Shown here: one piece after another, positions 1 through 8,222 of the stretch
Numbering within the stretch: the first letter of the stretch is position 1
Layout: every line of letters begins with the position of its first letter
NCBI RefSeq assembly: GCF_000153025.1
Contig: NZ_CH672429.1
Span: 251,822-315,821 of the forward strand
Reading direction: 5' to 3'
Length of the DNA stretch: 64,000 nucleotides
Source: Marinomonas sp. MED121
GTDB taxonomy: Bacteria; Pseudomonadota; Gammaproteobacteria; Pseudomonadales; Marinomonadaceae
Position numbers and translations under genes: made by a program
Notes under the pieces: generated by a model
What the model saw: the letters and a program-made list of their open reading frames with translations, nothing else
Told to the model about the DNA's origin: nothing
Databases searched by the model: none

Positions 1-1304
1 ATAAGGACGGCAGTGTATCCATTTTACAAGGGCGTTGTGTGGGTGGTTCGACTGTGATCAATTGGACCTCAAGCTTTCGTACCCCGTCACAAACACTCAA
101 ACATTGGCAGGATGAGTTCCAGTTGGAAAACTGCTCTGAAAGTGAAATGGCCCCTTGGTTTGAAAAAATGGAGAAACGGTTAAACATCAACCCTTGGCCT
201 GTGCCTCCCAATGAAAATAATGCGGTGCTAAGCAAAGGGGCAGATGCCCTTGGCATCCCTTGGAAGGTGATTCCGCGTAATGTCTTAGGCTGTTGGAATC
301 TTGGCTATTGCGGCACGGGCTGTCCTACGAATGCCAAGCAATCCATGTTAGTGACGACGATTCCTGCGGCGTTAGAAAAAGAGACACAACTCATTTATAA
401 CGCCCCTGCCAAGCAGCTCATTTTTGATGATAAAAAGCAAAAAGTGATTGGCGTTAAAATCAAAACAAAAGTAGGCGAACTTGAAATAAAGGCTGACACT
501 TTTGTGATGGCAGCAGGTGGCATTAATAGCCCAGCGTTGATGTTGAGATCTGATGCGCCAGACCCAGAAAACCTGATTGGTAAGCGTACTTTTTTGCATC
601 CTGTGGCCTTTTCGTTTGCTAAATTTGATCAGGCAATTGCCCCTTATTATGGGGCGCCGCAATCGGTTTATTCTGACCATTACCAATGGCAAGATGTGAC
701 AGGAAAAGTCGGCTACAAGTTAGAAGTCCCTCCCCTTCACCCCAGTTTAACCTCGGCTCTTTTGCTCGGCCATGGGGCTGAACATGTGCAAGATATGCAA
801 TCTCTACCACACCTTCATGCCATGATTGCCTTAATGCGAGATGGTTTTAATCAAGAGAGTGTCGGCGGTTCGATTGAACTTGCTGAAGATGGCAGCCCGA
901 TTATTGATTACCCTATCAATGATTACCTTTGGCAGGGCATCAAAGAGGCTCATTTCAACATGGCTAAGCTTCAGTTTGCAGCAGGCGCTAAGGCGGTAAA
1001 ACTCGCGCACATTGACAGTGATTGGTATACCTCTTGGTCCGAATGTGAGCAGGCAATTAAGAGGTTTGACTATATTGATTGTCGTCCGCTTGTGGGTAGC
1101 GCCCATGTGATGGGTGGGCTTTCCATGGGTGAAGACCTGGATAAATGTTTGGTCAATAGCTTAGGGAAATACCATTATTTAGATAACCTTTATGTATTTG
1201 ATGGCTCTGTGTTTCCCACCAGCATTGGCGCGAATCCACAGCTATCGATTTATGGCATGGTCTGCAAAAATGCCAGTCATTTGGCGAGTACTCTGACTGA
1301 GTAA
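1..1304 (+). CDS. GMC-family flavoprotein oxidoreductase, 5' end outside window
   Basis: The open frame runs in from the left edge (first whole codon at base 3), so the N-terminal FAD-binding GxGxxG region is missing. The visible 433 residues show the GMC hallmarks. Near the left edge is GGSTVINWTSSFRTP, matching the GMC signature that contacts FAD. A Cys-rich stretch, GYCGTGCPTNAKQS, is typical of the long-chain alcohol oxidase/choline-dehydrogenase-like branch. The C-terminal block has HVMGGLSMG and a closing FDGSVFPTSIGANPQLSIYG, the GMC C-terminal domain with its active-site His and Asn. The family oxidises alcohols or sterol-like substrates with FAD. The substrate cannot be read from sequence. 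It stands alone, with about 350 bp before the next gene. Confidence 0.88.
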   Translation, partial: KDGSVSILQGRCVGGSTVINWTSSFRTPSQTLKHWQDEFQLENCSESEMAPWFEKMEKRLNINPWPVPPNENNAVLSKGADALGIPWKVIPRNVLGCWNLGYCGTGCPTNAKQSMLVTTIPAALEKETQLIYNAPAKQLIFDDKKQKVIGVKIKTKVGELEIKADTFVMAAGGINSPALMLRSDAPDPENLIGKRTFLHPVAFSFAKFDQAIAPYYGAPQSVYSDHYQWQDVTGKVGYKLEVPPLHPSLTSALLLGHGAEHVQDMQSLPHLHAMIALMRDGFNQESVGGSIELAEDGSPIIDYPINDYLWQGIKEAHFNMAKLQFAAGAKAVKLAHIDSDWYTSWSECEQAIKRFDYIDCRPLVGSAHVMGGLSMGEDLDKCLVNSLGKYHYLDNLYVFDGSVFPTSIGANPQLSIYGMVCKNASHLASTLTE

Positions 1305-1538
1305 TTTGCACTTATCAAGCCTTGCACAGGCTAACGGGCTAAATCTAAACAGATAAAGCCCTATTTAAGCTTAACCCTAAGCTTAGCCGTCAGTGAAACC
1401 ACCCTTTTGCCGTTCATTTAGCTGTCTATTTAGTTCGTAGGATTTCACGACTTTCTTATCTCATAGAATCCATTCAAACAGCCTTTAAGAAATCAGCACT
1501 GTTTATGGAGCGTTAAATCATTATCTAAAAATTGAATC

Positions 1539-1567
1539 TTGACAGTGTCAAAATACATCTATAGTTT
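1539..1567 (+). promoter_or_regulatory. Putative promoter with palindromic operator over the -35
   Basis: TTGACA at 1539-1544 is followed after 17 bp by TAGTTT at 1562-1567, about 86 bp upstream of the crotonase start. The -35 is embedded in a perfect 6-bp inverted repeat, TTGACAGTGTCAA (1539-1551), which would let a dimeric repressor block RNA polymerase. The -35 matches consensus fully; the -10 is weak. The rest of the 1305-1653 gap shows no gene. Confidence 0.4.
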
Positions 1568-1653
1568 AAAACACACAAAAGAGAAACAAGCCTCAACTCT
1601 GGCTTTTTTATGACTTATTTTTCTGGCTCGCGCCCTCTGATTAAGGATTTACC

Positions 1654-2514
1654 ATGAGTGATCAAGACGATAACACCCTTATTTATAAAACAATGAAGGT
1701 TGAAATTCAGAACCAAGTTGCTCATGTGCAATTTACCAGACCTGATGAGCTAAACACCATGAATGCTGATTTTTGGCGTGAGCTACCAGAACTGATGAAT
1801 AGAATTAATGATGATGTGTTAGCCCGTGTTGTGGTGATCTCTTCAAGCGGTAAACACTTTAGTGCGGGAATGGATTTATCGGTTTTCACTGGCGCTAAAC
1901 GCAAAAAAATGGAGCTTGGTCGTAAGCATGAAAACCTACGCCGTACCGTCATGCAGCTGCAAGCTTGCTTGAGCGTTCTAGAAGATATTCGTATGCCAGT
2001 GTTAGTGGCAGTACAAGGTGGCTGTATTGGTGGCGCATTAGATTTGGCGGCAGCAGCAGATTGTCGATATTGCACCAAGGATGCGTTTTTTAGCATTGAA
2101 GAAACCAAGCTAGGTATGACAGCCGATGTGGGCAGCTTACAGCGCTTACCTAGTTTGATGCCACTGGGATTAGTGCGTGAATTAGCTTACACAGGTCGAC
2201 GTATGTATGGTGAAGAAGCCAGAGACGCAGGGCTGGTTAATCGTGTGTTTGATGATCAAGAAAGCATGGTCGCTGGGGTATTAGAACTCGCTGCTGAGAT
2301 AGCCCAACGCTCTCCGCTTGCTGTGACTGGCTGCAAAGAGATGATCAATTACAGCCGTGATCACAGTGTGGATGAAAGCCTGAAACAAATGGCACTTTGG
2401 CAAGCGGGTATGTTTCAACCTGAAACCGACATGATGGAATCTTTTATGGCGAAAACCCAAAAACGCGACACTAATTTTGCCGAATTATGCCCAGTTACAG
2501 AGCCGCTTGCTTAA
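1654..2514 (+). CDS. Crotonase-family delta3,5-delta2,4-dienoyl-CoA isomerase-like protein
   Basis: A 286-residue enoyl-CoA hydratase/isomerase superfamily protein. The oxyanion-hole regions are visible at FSAGMDL (about 69-75) and GGCIGGALDL (about 122-131). The block DLAAAADCRYCTKDAFFSIE followed by TADVGSLQRLP closely matches eukaryotic ECH1 dienoyl-CoA isomerase. The three acidic residues that ECH1 uses (D176, E196 and D204 in rat) fall at D130, E150 and D158 with identical spacing. This supports an isomerase that shifts double bonds during beta-oxidation of unsaturated fatty acids rather than a plain hydratase. Bacterial homologues are often annotated only as crotonase. The gene is followed after 64 bp by a small NTF2-like gene on the same strand. 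Confidence 0.85.
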   Translation: MSDQDDNTLIYKTMKVEIQNQVAHVQFTRPDELNTMNADFWRELPELMNRINDDVLARVVVISSSGKHFSAGMDLSVFTGAKRKKMELGRKHENLRRTVMQLQACLSVLEDIRMPVLVAVQGGCIGGALDLAAAADCRYCTKDAFFSIEETKLGMTADVGSLQRLPSLMPLGLVRELAYTGRRMYGEEARDAGLVNRVFDDQESMVAGVLELAAEIAQRSPLAVTGCKEMINYSRDHSVDESLKQMALWQAGMFQPETDMMESFMAKTQKRDTNFAELCPVTEPLA

Positions 2515-2578
2515 GCGCGAAGTAATATCAGGGTTAAGTATAAGTTTGATACAAATAAAATAATAACAAGGATAAATG

Positions 2579-2977
2579 ATGAGCCAGGAAAACCTAGAAA
2601 AGTGGCATCAGGTTGTACATAACAAAGACATGTCACTGCTAAGAGAATTGTTAGCTGAAGACGTTGAGTTCCACTCTCCAACCCTTTGGGCCCCTAAAAA
2701 AGGCAGAGATATTACGCAATACATTTTAAAGATGGTATTGGATATCTTTGAGGACTTTGAATATCAAAGACAATGGGTTGATGAGAACAACCTTGCACTT
2801 GAATTCAGTGCTCGCGTTGATGATAAGAAGATTAAAGGCATAGATTTAATTCGTTGGAATGAACAAGGACAAATTGTTCATTTTGAAGTGATGCTGCGCC
2901 CAATGAACGGCCTACAGCTTATGTTTGATAAAATGACAGCGCATTTACAAGCGGCAGGTTTTTTGCCTAAATCCTAA
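2579..2977 (+). CDS. SnoaL/NTF2-like small protein
   Basis: A protein of about 132 residues that looks like the SnoaL/NTF2-like alpha+beta cone fold: an N-terminal helical stretch, EDVEFHSPTLW, a helix, then alternating strands with the ending HFEVMLRPMNGLQLMF. Members bind small hydrophobic ligands or act as isomerases and hydrolases; nothing here fixes a reaction. Two adjacent ATGs occur at 2576 and 2579. The AAGGA ribosome site ends near 2572, which favours the second one by spacing. It sits 64 bp behind the dienoyl-CoA isomerase-like gene with no terminator between, so co-transcription and a link to acyl-CoA or hydrophobic ligands are plausible but inferred. Confidence 0.72.
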   Translation: MSQENLEKWHQVVHNKDMSLLRELLAEDVEFHSPTLWAPKKGRDITQYILKMVLDIFEDFEYQRQWVDENNLALEFSARVDDKKIKGIDLIRWNEQGQIVHFEVMLRPMNGLQLMFDKMTAHLQAAGFLPKS

Positions 2978-2992
2978 TGGCTGAGCTTAATC

Positions 2993-3021
2993 AAAAAAGA
3001 AGAGCTAGGCTCTTCTTTTTG
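2993..3021 (+). terminator. Intrinsic terminator after the SnoaL-like gene
   Basis: GAAGAGC (2999-3005) pairs with GCTCTTC (3009-3015) around a 3-nt loop. The stem is extended by an A-run before and a T-run after (3016-3020, with more T beyond). It lies 16 bp after the stop. Confidence 0.85.
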
Positions 3022-3057
3022 TTTTTACGCTTTTATACATGCTCTGATTTAAACAGA

Positions 3058-3101
3058 CATTGATTCACATACATTGATTAAACAGGCATTGATTAAGCAG
3101 G
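3058..3101. repeat. Short imperfect tandem repeat, three units of about 15 bp
   Basis: Units CATTGATTAAACAGG (3072-3086) and CATTGATTAAGCAGG (3087-3101) are nearly identical. A more diverged CATTGATTCACATA unit precedes them at 3058. The array runs into the 3' end of the YdcH-like gene, whose stop codon (3093-3095) lies inside the last unit. Confidence 0.6.
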
Positions 3102-3338
3102 CATCTGTTTAAGGCGTGCATAGAGCGCATCTTTAAGAACACTTCTATCATGCTTTAACTTGTGCATTTCGTCATCGCTAATCGGGGTGTTACTTAGCTC
3201 AAGCTCACGTATTTCTTTATCGAGTAAACTATAGCGGCTGTTCTCTTGTTTAAATTGGTTATCCTGTTCACACAAGGTTTGGATCATCTCTTTGAATTCT
3301 GGAAAATCTGTCGTCAGTAAATGGTTTTCGCCTAACAT
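3093..3338 (-). CDS. YdcH/DUF465 family protein
   Basis: An 81-residue, highly charged helical protein. The pattern (N-terminal HLLTTDFPEFKEMI, then a long helical hairpin around DKEIRELE and ending LKDALYARLKQMPA) is that of the YdcH/DUF465 family. These small cytoplasmic proteins are widespread in Proteobacteria and have no settled function. A GGGAG ribosome site precedes the ATG. It is monocistronic: the neighbouring oxygenase-like gene on the same strand ends 76 bp upstream. Confidence 0.8.
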   Translation of the reverse strand: MLGENHLLTTDFPEFKEMIQTLCEQDNQFKQENSRYSLLDKEIRELELSNTPISDDEMHKLKHDRSVLKDALYARLKQMPA

Positions 3339-3414
3339 AAAAAAACTCCCGCTCTTTTTTTAATATAAAATGACTGCCTAAACTCTTATCATAGTGGATT
3401 TTATCCAACTCGCT

Positions 3415-4191
3415 TTAATAAAGTACCAAGGCCCGGCTTTCGATACTTTGTCGAAAAGCCTGACTATTTTGTCCAATGACATCCAAGGCACTATGACCAA
3501 TAGACGCCAATGCATGACTGTCATAAATGTTAAATATCGCTATGTCATCGGGTGTCATATTCGATAAATAAATCCATTCATGGGCGGAATTGGCCGTTAA
3601 CCCCATAATCTGCCCGATACGATCTGGATAGATTAGATTTAACATTAACCAATCTTTTTCACTGACACTTTTTGGCAGAATAAACCCCAGTGGCGCACTT
3701 TCGATTACCGCTTTAATAGGACGCCATAGATTCACAAAAGCAAAATGTTGCCCTTGCCAGTGTTTCGCTTTTTCAGGGCCAAGAATATCGTTTAACCTTT
3801 GCTGTGCACCCGATGCACTATAATCACTGTGAACATTACGAGCCGGTTTTCGATCTGAGTTTGGATCATCGATACGCACTGTGTGATCGAAAATAATGAC
3901 CTCTTTAGCCCCAATTTGCTCGGCCAATAGGGTGCTAAGCTCATGGTTATAAAGGTCACACCAGTCATTAGATTGATTGAATTCTTTTACCTTTGAAGGA
4001 CCTTGTACATAAAGCAGGCTGTCTTCCCAGAAATTAAGCTGAATGTTTGCGTCTCGAATATCACTCACTGTAACTTGAGTTGGTGCGAGCTCTGGAGACA
4101 CTATTTTGCCTTTTTCCCCATTGGCATCTATGTGAAAAGCCTGTTGTTCATCACGGGTTACATGGTAGTTAACCATGGCTCTTGCTTGCAT
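3415..4191 (-). CDS. CmcJ/NvfI-family non-haem iron oxygenase-like protein
   Basis: A 258-residue protein with the layout of the CmcJ/NvfI family (cephamycin methoxylation protein, fungal AsaB and gibberellin desaturase relatives). It has a VIIFDHTVR strand, a PARNVHSDYS motif carrying the HxD iron-ligand pair, FVNLWRPIK, and a C-terminal IAIFNIYDSHALASI. Related enzymes oxidise secondary metabolites with Fe(II) and 2-oxoglutarate or accessory proteins. No biosynthetic cluster surrounds this gene, so its substrate is unknown. The ATG at 4191 follows a strong AGGAGG site. A lone copy of this family is common in marine and soil Proteobacteria. Confidence 0.72.
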   Translation of the reverse strand: MQARAMVNYHVTRDEQQAFHIDANGEKGKIVSPELAPTQVTVSDIRDANIQLNFWEDSLLYVQGPSKVKEFNQSNDWCDLYNHELSTLLAEQIGAKEVIIFDHTVRIDDPNSDRKPARNVHSDYSASGAQQRLNDILGPEKAKHWQGQHFAFVNLWRPIKAVIESAPLGFILPKSVSEKDWLMLNLIYPDRIGQIMGLTANSAHEWIYLSNMTPDDIAIFNIYDSHALASIGHSALDVIGQNSQAFRQSIESRALVLY

Positions 4192-4531
4192 CTTATCCTC
4201 CTAGACCTTGTCCGCTAGAGCGTTTCTGTTAGACATAGGCTGTAGAAATCTGTTACTTCAATAACAAGCATTATAATTATTTATAATTTGATGATAATTA
4301 GGCATATTAAAGAAACATAATTCATATTTTTTTGATAATCAAAATAAAGAAAAGCACAAACAATGAAAAGACAGACGTTATAGATTAGCGTGAAAGAAGT
4401 GTGATGAGATGAAAGCGCAAACTAGCCAATAGCGACCAGTTAACAGCCGCTTTGCTTGATTAAATGAGGTCAGTAAAAGTAAATGAAAGCGCTATACGTA
4501 GATGAGAGAAGTAAGCATCAGTATAAAAAGG
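4192..4531. other. Intergenic, no gene seen
   Basis: About 340 bp of A/T-rich sequence between the CmcJ-like start and the CDF transporter stop. I find no coding frame with a ribosome site and no clear terminator. It must hold the promoter of the CmcJ-like gene. Confidence 0.5.
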
Positions 4532-5419
4532 CTAAATAGGGTCATCCAACATGACACGCTTGATGTCATAACTGGTTTCTAACGTTGTGTGATTAATAGA
4601 AAACTGGTTTTCTAGCACATTACGCACTCGCTGTTTAATCTGCTCAGCATTGCCTTCATCGAGTACAAGGTGACCTTCTAGGAAAATCTTTTTATCATCG
4701 AGTTGCCATACATGTACATGCTCGATATCAGCAACACCCTCTATAGTGTTCACGGTGAGTTTGAGTTCAGAAAGGTCCACGTTATCTGGTACCGCTTGCA
4801 TAATAATAAGGGTACTTTTTTTCAATAACTGAATACCGTGGAAAATCACATAAGCCGAAATGCCCACTGTGGCCAGCACATCAAAGATATATAACTCATA
4901 ATTGATAATCAGTATGGCTGCAATAATAACCGCCACTGATGCGAGCGCATCTGAAACATTATGAATAAAAGCGGCTTTAATATTCATATTGTCTTTTGCC
5001 CCTGCACTATAGGTAAGCAGTGCGGTGACGATATCAATGAATAAAGCGATACCTGCTACCCAAAAAACGATCCAACCATCTATGGGAGTCGGATTAAAGT
5101 ACTTATCAATGGCTTCAAAAATCAAATAAATGCCAACCAAAATCAGCATGGTGCTATTTATCAAGACACCCACAATTTCGGCTCGCTTAAAGCCATAAGT
5201 CATGCTTGATGTGGCTGAACGATTACCTATGTTCCTCGCGATGAGTGCAACTAGAATCGCCCCGGCATCACTTAGGTTGTGTAATGCATCAGCAATCAAA
5301 GACAGGCTACCCGATAATATACCACCGACAATTTGAGCAATCGTTAAGAGCACATTCACTCCCACAGCAAATATCAACTGTGTATTTGTGTCCTGTTCGT
5401 GATTATGCTCATGACCCAT
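4532..5419 (-). CDS. Cation diffusion facilitator (zinc/cation efflux, ZitB/CzcD-like)
   Basis: A 295-residue inner-membrane CDF transporter with six predicted membrane segments in the first 200 residues and a cytoplasmic C-terminal ferredoxin-like domain. The N-terminus is His-rich (GHEHNHEQD). Metal-site residues are visible in TM2 (ADALHNLSDAG, H47 and D51) and TM5 (FIHNVSDALAS). The H/D combination is typical of Zn-selective ZitB/CzcD members, which exchange Zn2+ for protons. The C-terminal IEHVHVWQLDDKKIFLEGH fits the regulatory domain. The gene is monocistronic and divergent from the binding-protein gene at 5825. Confidence 0.9.
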   Translation of the reverse strand: MGHEHNHEQDTNTQLIFAVGVNVLLTIAQIVGGILSGSLSLIADALHNLSDAGAILVALIARNIGNRSATSSMTYGFKRAEIVGVLINSTMLILVGIYLIFEAIDKYFNPTPIDGWIVFWVAGIALFIDIVTALLTYSAGAKDNMNIKAAFIHNVSDALASVAVIIAAILIINYELYIFDVLATVGISAYVIFHGIQLLKKSTLIIMQAVPDNVDLSELKLTVNTIEGVADIEHVHVWQLDDKKIFLEGHLVLDEGNAEQIKQRVRNVLENQFSINHTTLETSYDIKRVMLDDPI

Positions 5420-5824
5420 TAATCTTACCTATCGATTCAAAATGAAAATGGCTTAACTTGCCACATAAGTGATATCTAATGATAAAGCAGCGAACAAATA
5501 TAAAGCCAATTTTAGAGGGCAAATCAGGAGCATCTCCACACAAAGTTCACGATACGTAAAAATAGAAACATAAATATTCAATTTTCAGCTTGAGATACAT
5601 TATTTTTGTGCTTCAGACGCATTTAAACCTCAAGTCAACTTGCGTATACATTTTGACCAAATTTGACAAACAGCCTGAGCTTACTAGATTTAATTAAAGT
5701 GATTGATTTTAATAGTGCTTTTCTTTTTGTGTCAGTAAGGTGTCAGTAAAATAGCAATCACCTGCAAATGACTTATTAATGTCAAGGTTCAAATAGCTTT
5801 ATCCTATATAAAGGTGACAAGCAG
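5420..5824. other. Divergent promoter region
   Basis: About 405 bp between the leftward CDF gene and the rightward binding-protein gene. It is A/T-rich with no gene. Several TTGAC/TTGACAAA-like hexamers (for example near 5654-5670) could be -35 elements, but I cannot assign start points. Confidence 0.4.
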
Positions 5825-6739
5825 ATGGAAATTTCAAAACTAACCTCTTCTCATAACCCCAATCTGAGTATTAAGACTCTCTCATCAGGCGTTAATATCA
5901 GGCTGATCTCCCTCGTCTTCATTTGCGCTATATTCGTTTTATGCTCACAGCTAGAGGCGCAAGCCCTCGATAATATCAAGCAAAGAGGGGAAATCATTAT
6001 TGGTGTTAAAACGGACTACCCTCCCTATGCGCATCTACTCACTATTGATAACTTAAAAACAGACAAGGGGCGTGCTACTCAAGCGCAAACTCACGTAGGG
6101 CTAGAAATAGATCTAGCCCAAAATATTGCCGATAGACTAGGTGTAAAACTGCGTTTAGTTAGCGTAAAAAGCAGCAATCGCATGCAGTTTATTGTGGCCA
6201 AAGAAGTGGATATTTTAATCGCCACATTAAGTGACCGAAAAGAAAGACGTAAGGTCGTTAATATGGTTGAGCCTGCCTATTATGCCTCAGGCACTAACCT
6301 ACTAGCTTGGAAGTCAGCGAAATTAAACTACTGGGAACAGCTGCATAAAAAAAAGGTATGTGGTCTTAAAGGGGCTTTTTATAATCACGCTATCAAAATG
6401 GATTTTGGCGCAAAACTCATCAGCTTTGAAACCACTGACCAAGCCCTACTCGCCCTGCGTCAAGGCCAGTGCTTAGCCTTCGTTTATGATGATTCATTCA
6501 TTAGCCACACCTTATTTGACCAACGCTGGCAAAAACATTTTGAAATGCCTCTCAACTCGATCAAAAATACGCCTTGGAGCATAGCGATACACCATGATGA
6601 AGAGGCGTTTAAAGAAGTATTAAAGGAAATGGTGATAGATTGGCACAGGTCAGGGCTCATCATTGAATTGGAACAAAAGCACGGCATAAAAGTCAGCCTT
6701 TTTAGCCTGAAAATGCATACTTTATATAATAACGATTAA
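5825..6739 (+). CDS. Periplasmic solute-binding protein family 3 (orphan)
   Basis: A 304-residue protein with a long basic N-region (about 27 residues) and a hydrophobic segment LVFICAIFVLCSQLEAQA that acts as a signal peptide or anchor. The mature part starts LDNIKQRGEIIIGVKTDYPPY, the classic entry of SBP_bac_3 amino-acid-type binding proteins. It continues with GLEIDLAQNIADRLGV, then VDILIATLSDRKERRK, the usual ligand-pocket strands. No permease or ATPase gene is adjacent, so it may serve a distant ABC system or a sensory role. The last few codons and the stop lie inside a truncated copy of the repeat element described at 6722-6812, so the C-terminus may have been altered by that insertion. 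Confidence 0.82.
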   Translation: MEISKLTSSHNPNLSIKTLSSGVNIRLISLVFICAIFVLCSQLEAQALDNIKQRGEIIIGVKTDYPPYAHLLTIDNLKTDKGRATQAQTHVGLEIDLAQNIADRLGVKLRLVSVKSSNRMQFIVAKEVDILIATLSDRKERRKVVNMVEPAYYASGTNLLAWKSAKLNYWEQLHKKKVCGLKGAFYNHAIKMDFGAKLISFETTDQALLALRQGQCLAFVYDDSFISHTLFDQRWQKHFEMPLNSIKNTPWSIAIHHDEEAFKEVLKEMVIDWHRSGLIIELEQKHGIKVSLFSLKMHTLYNND

Positions 6740-6812
6740 GTTGCACCCCTCGCCATAAATCTAGTTACTTTTATCCACACGCTGAGGCGGGAGGATGTAT
6801 TCACCGATTCCC
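6722..6812 (-). mobile_element. Truncated copy of the TA-flanked short mobile element
   Basis: Read on the minus strand, 6812 to about 6722 matches the first 90 bp or so of the full elements at 10126, 18491 and 20002. It has a GGGAATCGGTGAATA end next to TA (6813-6814), CTCCCGCCTCAGCGTGTGGA, AACTAGATTTATGGCGAGG, and CAACTTAAT. The rest of the element is missing. The match extends into the 3' end of the binding-protein CDS; the TAA stop at 6737-6739 lies in element sequence. Confidence 0.78.
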
Positions 6813-6817
6813 TAGGC

Positions 6818-6846
6818 AAAAAAAAGCGCCTTTATCAAAAGACGCC
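6818..6846 (-). terminator. Intrinsic terminator of the Old Yellow Enzyme gene
   Basis: On the minus strand GCGTCTTT pairs with AAAGGCGC (6826-6845, one G-U) and is followed by a run of eight T. It lies about 53 bp past the stop of the flavin oxidoreductase. Confidence 0.8.
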
Positions 6847-6898
6847 CTAAGCCTACTATGTTCAAAAGGCTTGAAACTCTTGTGCTCTGCGATACAAA

Positions 6899-8152
6899 TT
6901 AAGCTCTTCGCTTCTTAAAAGCGTAAATCCCTGCCCCCATAAATACTTTGAAGAAGGTATTAATTTCACTCAAATTTGGATTGGGTGCTTTACCTTTTGC
7001 CATTCGAGCTAACTGCTGCTCATACCAAGTAATATCTAACATAGCCATTTTATCCAGCGATCTCATGCCCGTTGTAAGTCGCTTAAGAGGTTGTTTATGA
7101 TTAACATCTGCTATTAACTTATTGGGAAAATCAGGATCAACCGCTGTGGTTCGAGCAATACCAATAAAGTCTGTAGCACCTGTATTCAGCGCCTCTTGCA
7201 TGCCTTGTGCAGATCGAAAGCCACCTGTTAGTACTAACGGAGTCGCTACCAATTCACGTACTTTTTCAATATAGTCTAAGAAGTAAGCTTCACGCTTTAG
7301 CGTCGATTCTTTGGCTTTGTGTCCCATCATGGAGGGGCTCTCATAGGTGCCACCTGATACTTCAATTAGGTCCACGCCGGCTTCCGACAAGGTTTTCACA
7401 ACCTGCATTGAATCTTCTTCGGTAAATCCTCCCTTCATAAAGTCGGCAGAGTTTAGCTTGATACCGATGGGGAAGTTATTACCTACCTTGCGCCTCATGG
7501 CATGGTAAATGCCTAATACGAAACGCATGCGATTTTCAATACTGCCACCCCATTGGTCTTGTCTTTGGTTATGCCTAGGAGATAAAAACTGACTGACTAG
7601 ATAACCATGGGCGCCGTGAATCTGTACACCGCTAAAGCCTGCTTGTTTGGCTAATTCCGCACTGGTGGCAAACTTTTTAATAATGCCCTCAATTTCGATT
7701 TCACTCAGTTCGCGGGGCTTATTAAACCCTTTTTCTAAACCGCCTTCTAAAGCAATGGCAGAAGGTGCGACAGGCTCTTCACAAATAAATTTTGGGATTT
7801 GTTTGCCAGGATGATTAAGCTGCATCCAAAGATGTGAGCTGTTTTCTCGGCCCGCTTTAGCCCAAGCTTTAAACTGAACCAGATCAGACTTTTCATCTAA
7901 AACAACATTCTTTGGTTCACCTAAGGCACTTCGATCTACCATCACATTTCCTGTCATAGAAAGACCTATGCCACCTTTTGCCCAACGACGATATAGCCTA
8001 GCTAACCCCTCAGTTGGGTTATGGGCTTTATCGCCTAATTGTTCGCTCATTGCTGACTTAAAAAAACGATTTTTGATTGTCTGACCACCCGCCAAGATAA
8101 AGCTGTCGCCAAGTCCGTTTAGCCCTTGCTCTTTTGTTTGTATGTTTTGCAT
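6899..8152 (-). CDS. NADH:flavin oxidoreductase, Old Yellow Enzyme family (NemA-like role)
   Basis: A 417-residue FMN TIM-barrel ene-reductase. It has KNRFFKSAMSEQ (phosphate/flavin contact), LWMQLNHPGKQ, and the catalytic VQIHGAHGYLVSQFLSPRHN block (about 177-194) with the two substrate-binding His residues H179 and H182. RSAQGMQEAL and IGIARTTAVDPDFPNK follow. Family members reduce electrophilic alkenes, quinones and N-ethylmaleimide-like compounds. It lies directly downstream of a TetR gene. Both start regions carry the same GACCGRTCGTCTTTTAA motif, so the TetR protein most likely represses it, as NemR does nemA. It has its own promoter, since a terminator separates it from tetR. Confidence 0.9.
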   Translation of the reverse strand: MQNIQTKEQGLNGLGDSFILAGGQTIKNRFFKSAMSEQLGDKAHNPTEGLARLYRRWAKGGIGLSMTGNVMVDRSALGEPKNVVLDEKSDLVQFKAWAKAGRENSSHLWMQLNHPGKQIPKFICEEPVAPSAIALEGGLEKGFNKPRELSEIEIEGIIKKFATSAELAKQAGFSGVQIHGAHGYLVSQFLSPRHNQRQDQWGGSIENRMRFVLGIYHAMRRKVGNNFPIGIKLNSADFMKGGFTEEDSMQVVKTLSEAGVDLIEVSGGTYESPSMMGHKAKESTLKREAYFLDYIEKVRELVATPLVLTGGFRSAQGMQEALNTGATDFIGIARTTAVDPDFPNKLIADVNHKQPLKRLTTGMRSLDKMAMLDITWYEQQLARMAKGKAPNPNLSEINTFFKVFMGAGIYAFKKRRA

Positions 8153-8172
8153 GTATTACTCCAATAAAATTA

Positions 8173-8189
8173 GACCGGTCGTCTTTTAA
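8173..8189. promoter_or_regulatory. Probable TetR operator upstream of the flavin oxidoreductase
   Basis: GACCGGTCGTCTTTTAA, 21-37 bp upstream of the flavin oxidoreductase ATG. It shares 16 of 17 bases with the site at 8840-8856 in front of the tetR gene and contains the perfect palindrome GACCGGTC. Confidence 0.7.
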
Positions 8190-8197
8190 CTAAGTAA

Positions 8198-8218
8198 ATA
8201 AAAAGCCCCGCAGGCTTG
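8198..8218 (-). terminator. Short intrinsic terminator after tetR
   Basis: On the minus strand AAGCC (rc of 8213-8217) pairs with GGCTT (rc of 8203-8207), followed by TTTATTTA. The stem is only 5 bp but GC-rich. It sits between the tetR stop and the flavin oxidoreductase operator, which argues for separate transcripts. Confidence 0.5.
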
Positions 8219-8222
8219 ATAT

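Noticed and set aside
3058..3101. Short tandem repeat as a possible CRISPR or iteron array
   Set aside because: Only three 14-15 bp units without spacers, overlapping a gene end; too short for CRISPR and no replication gene nearby.
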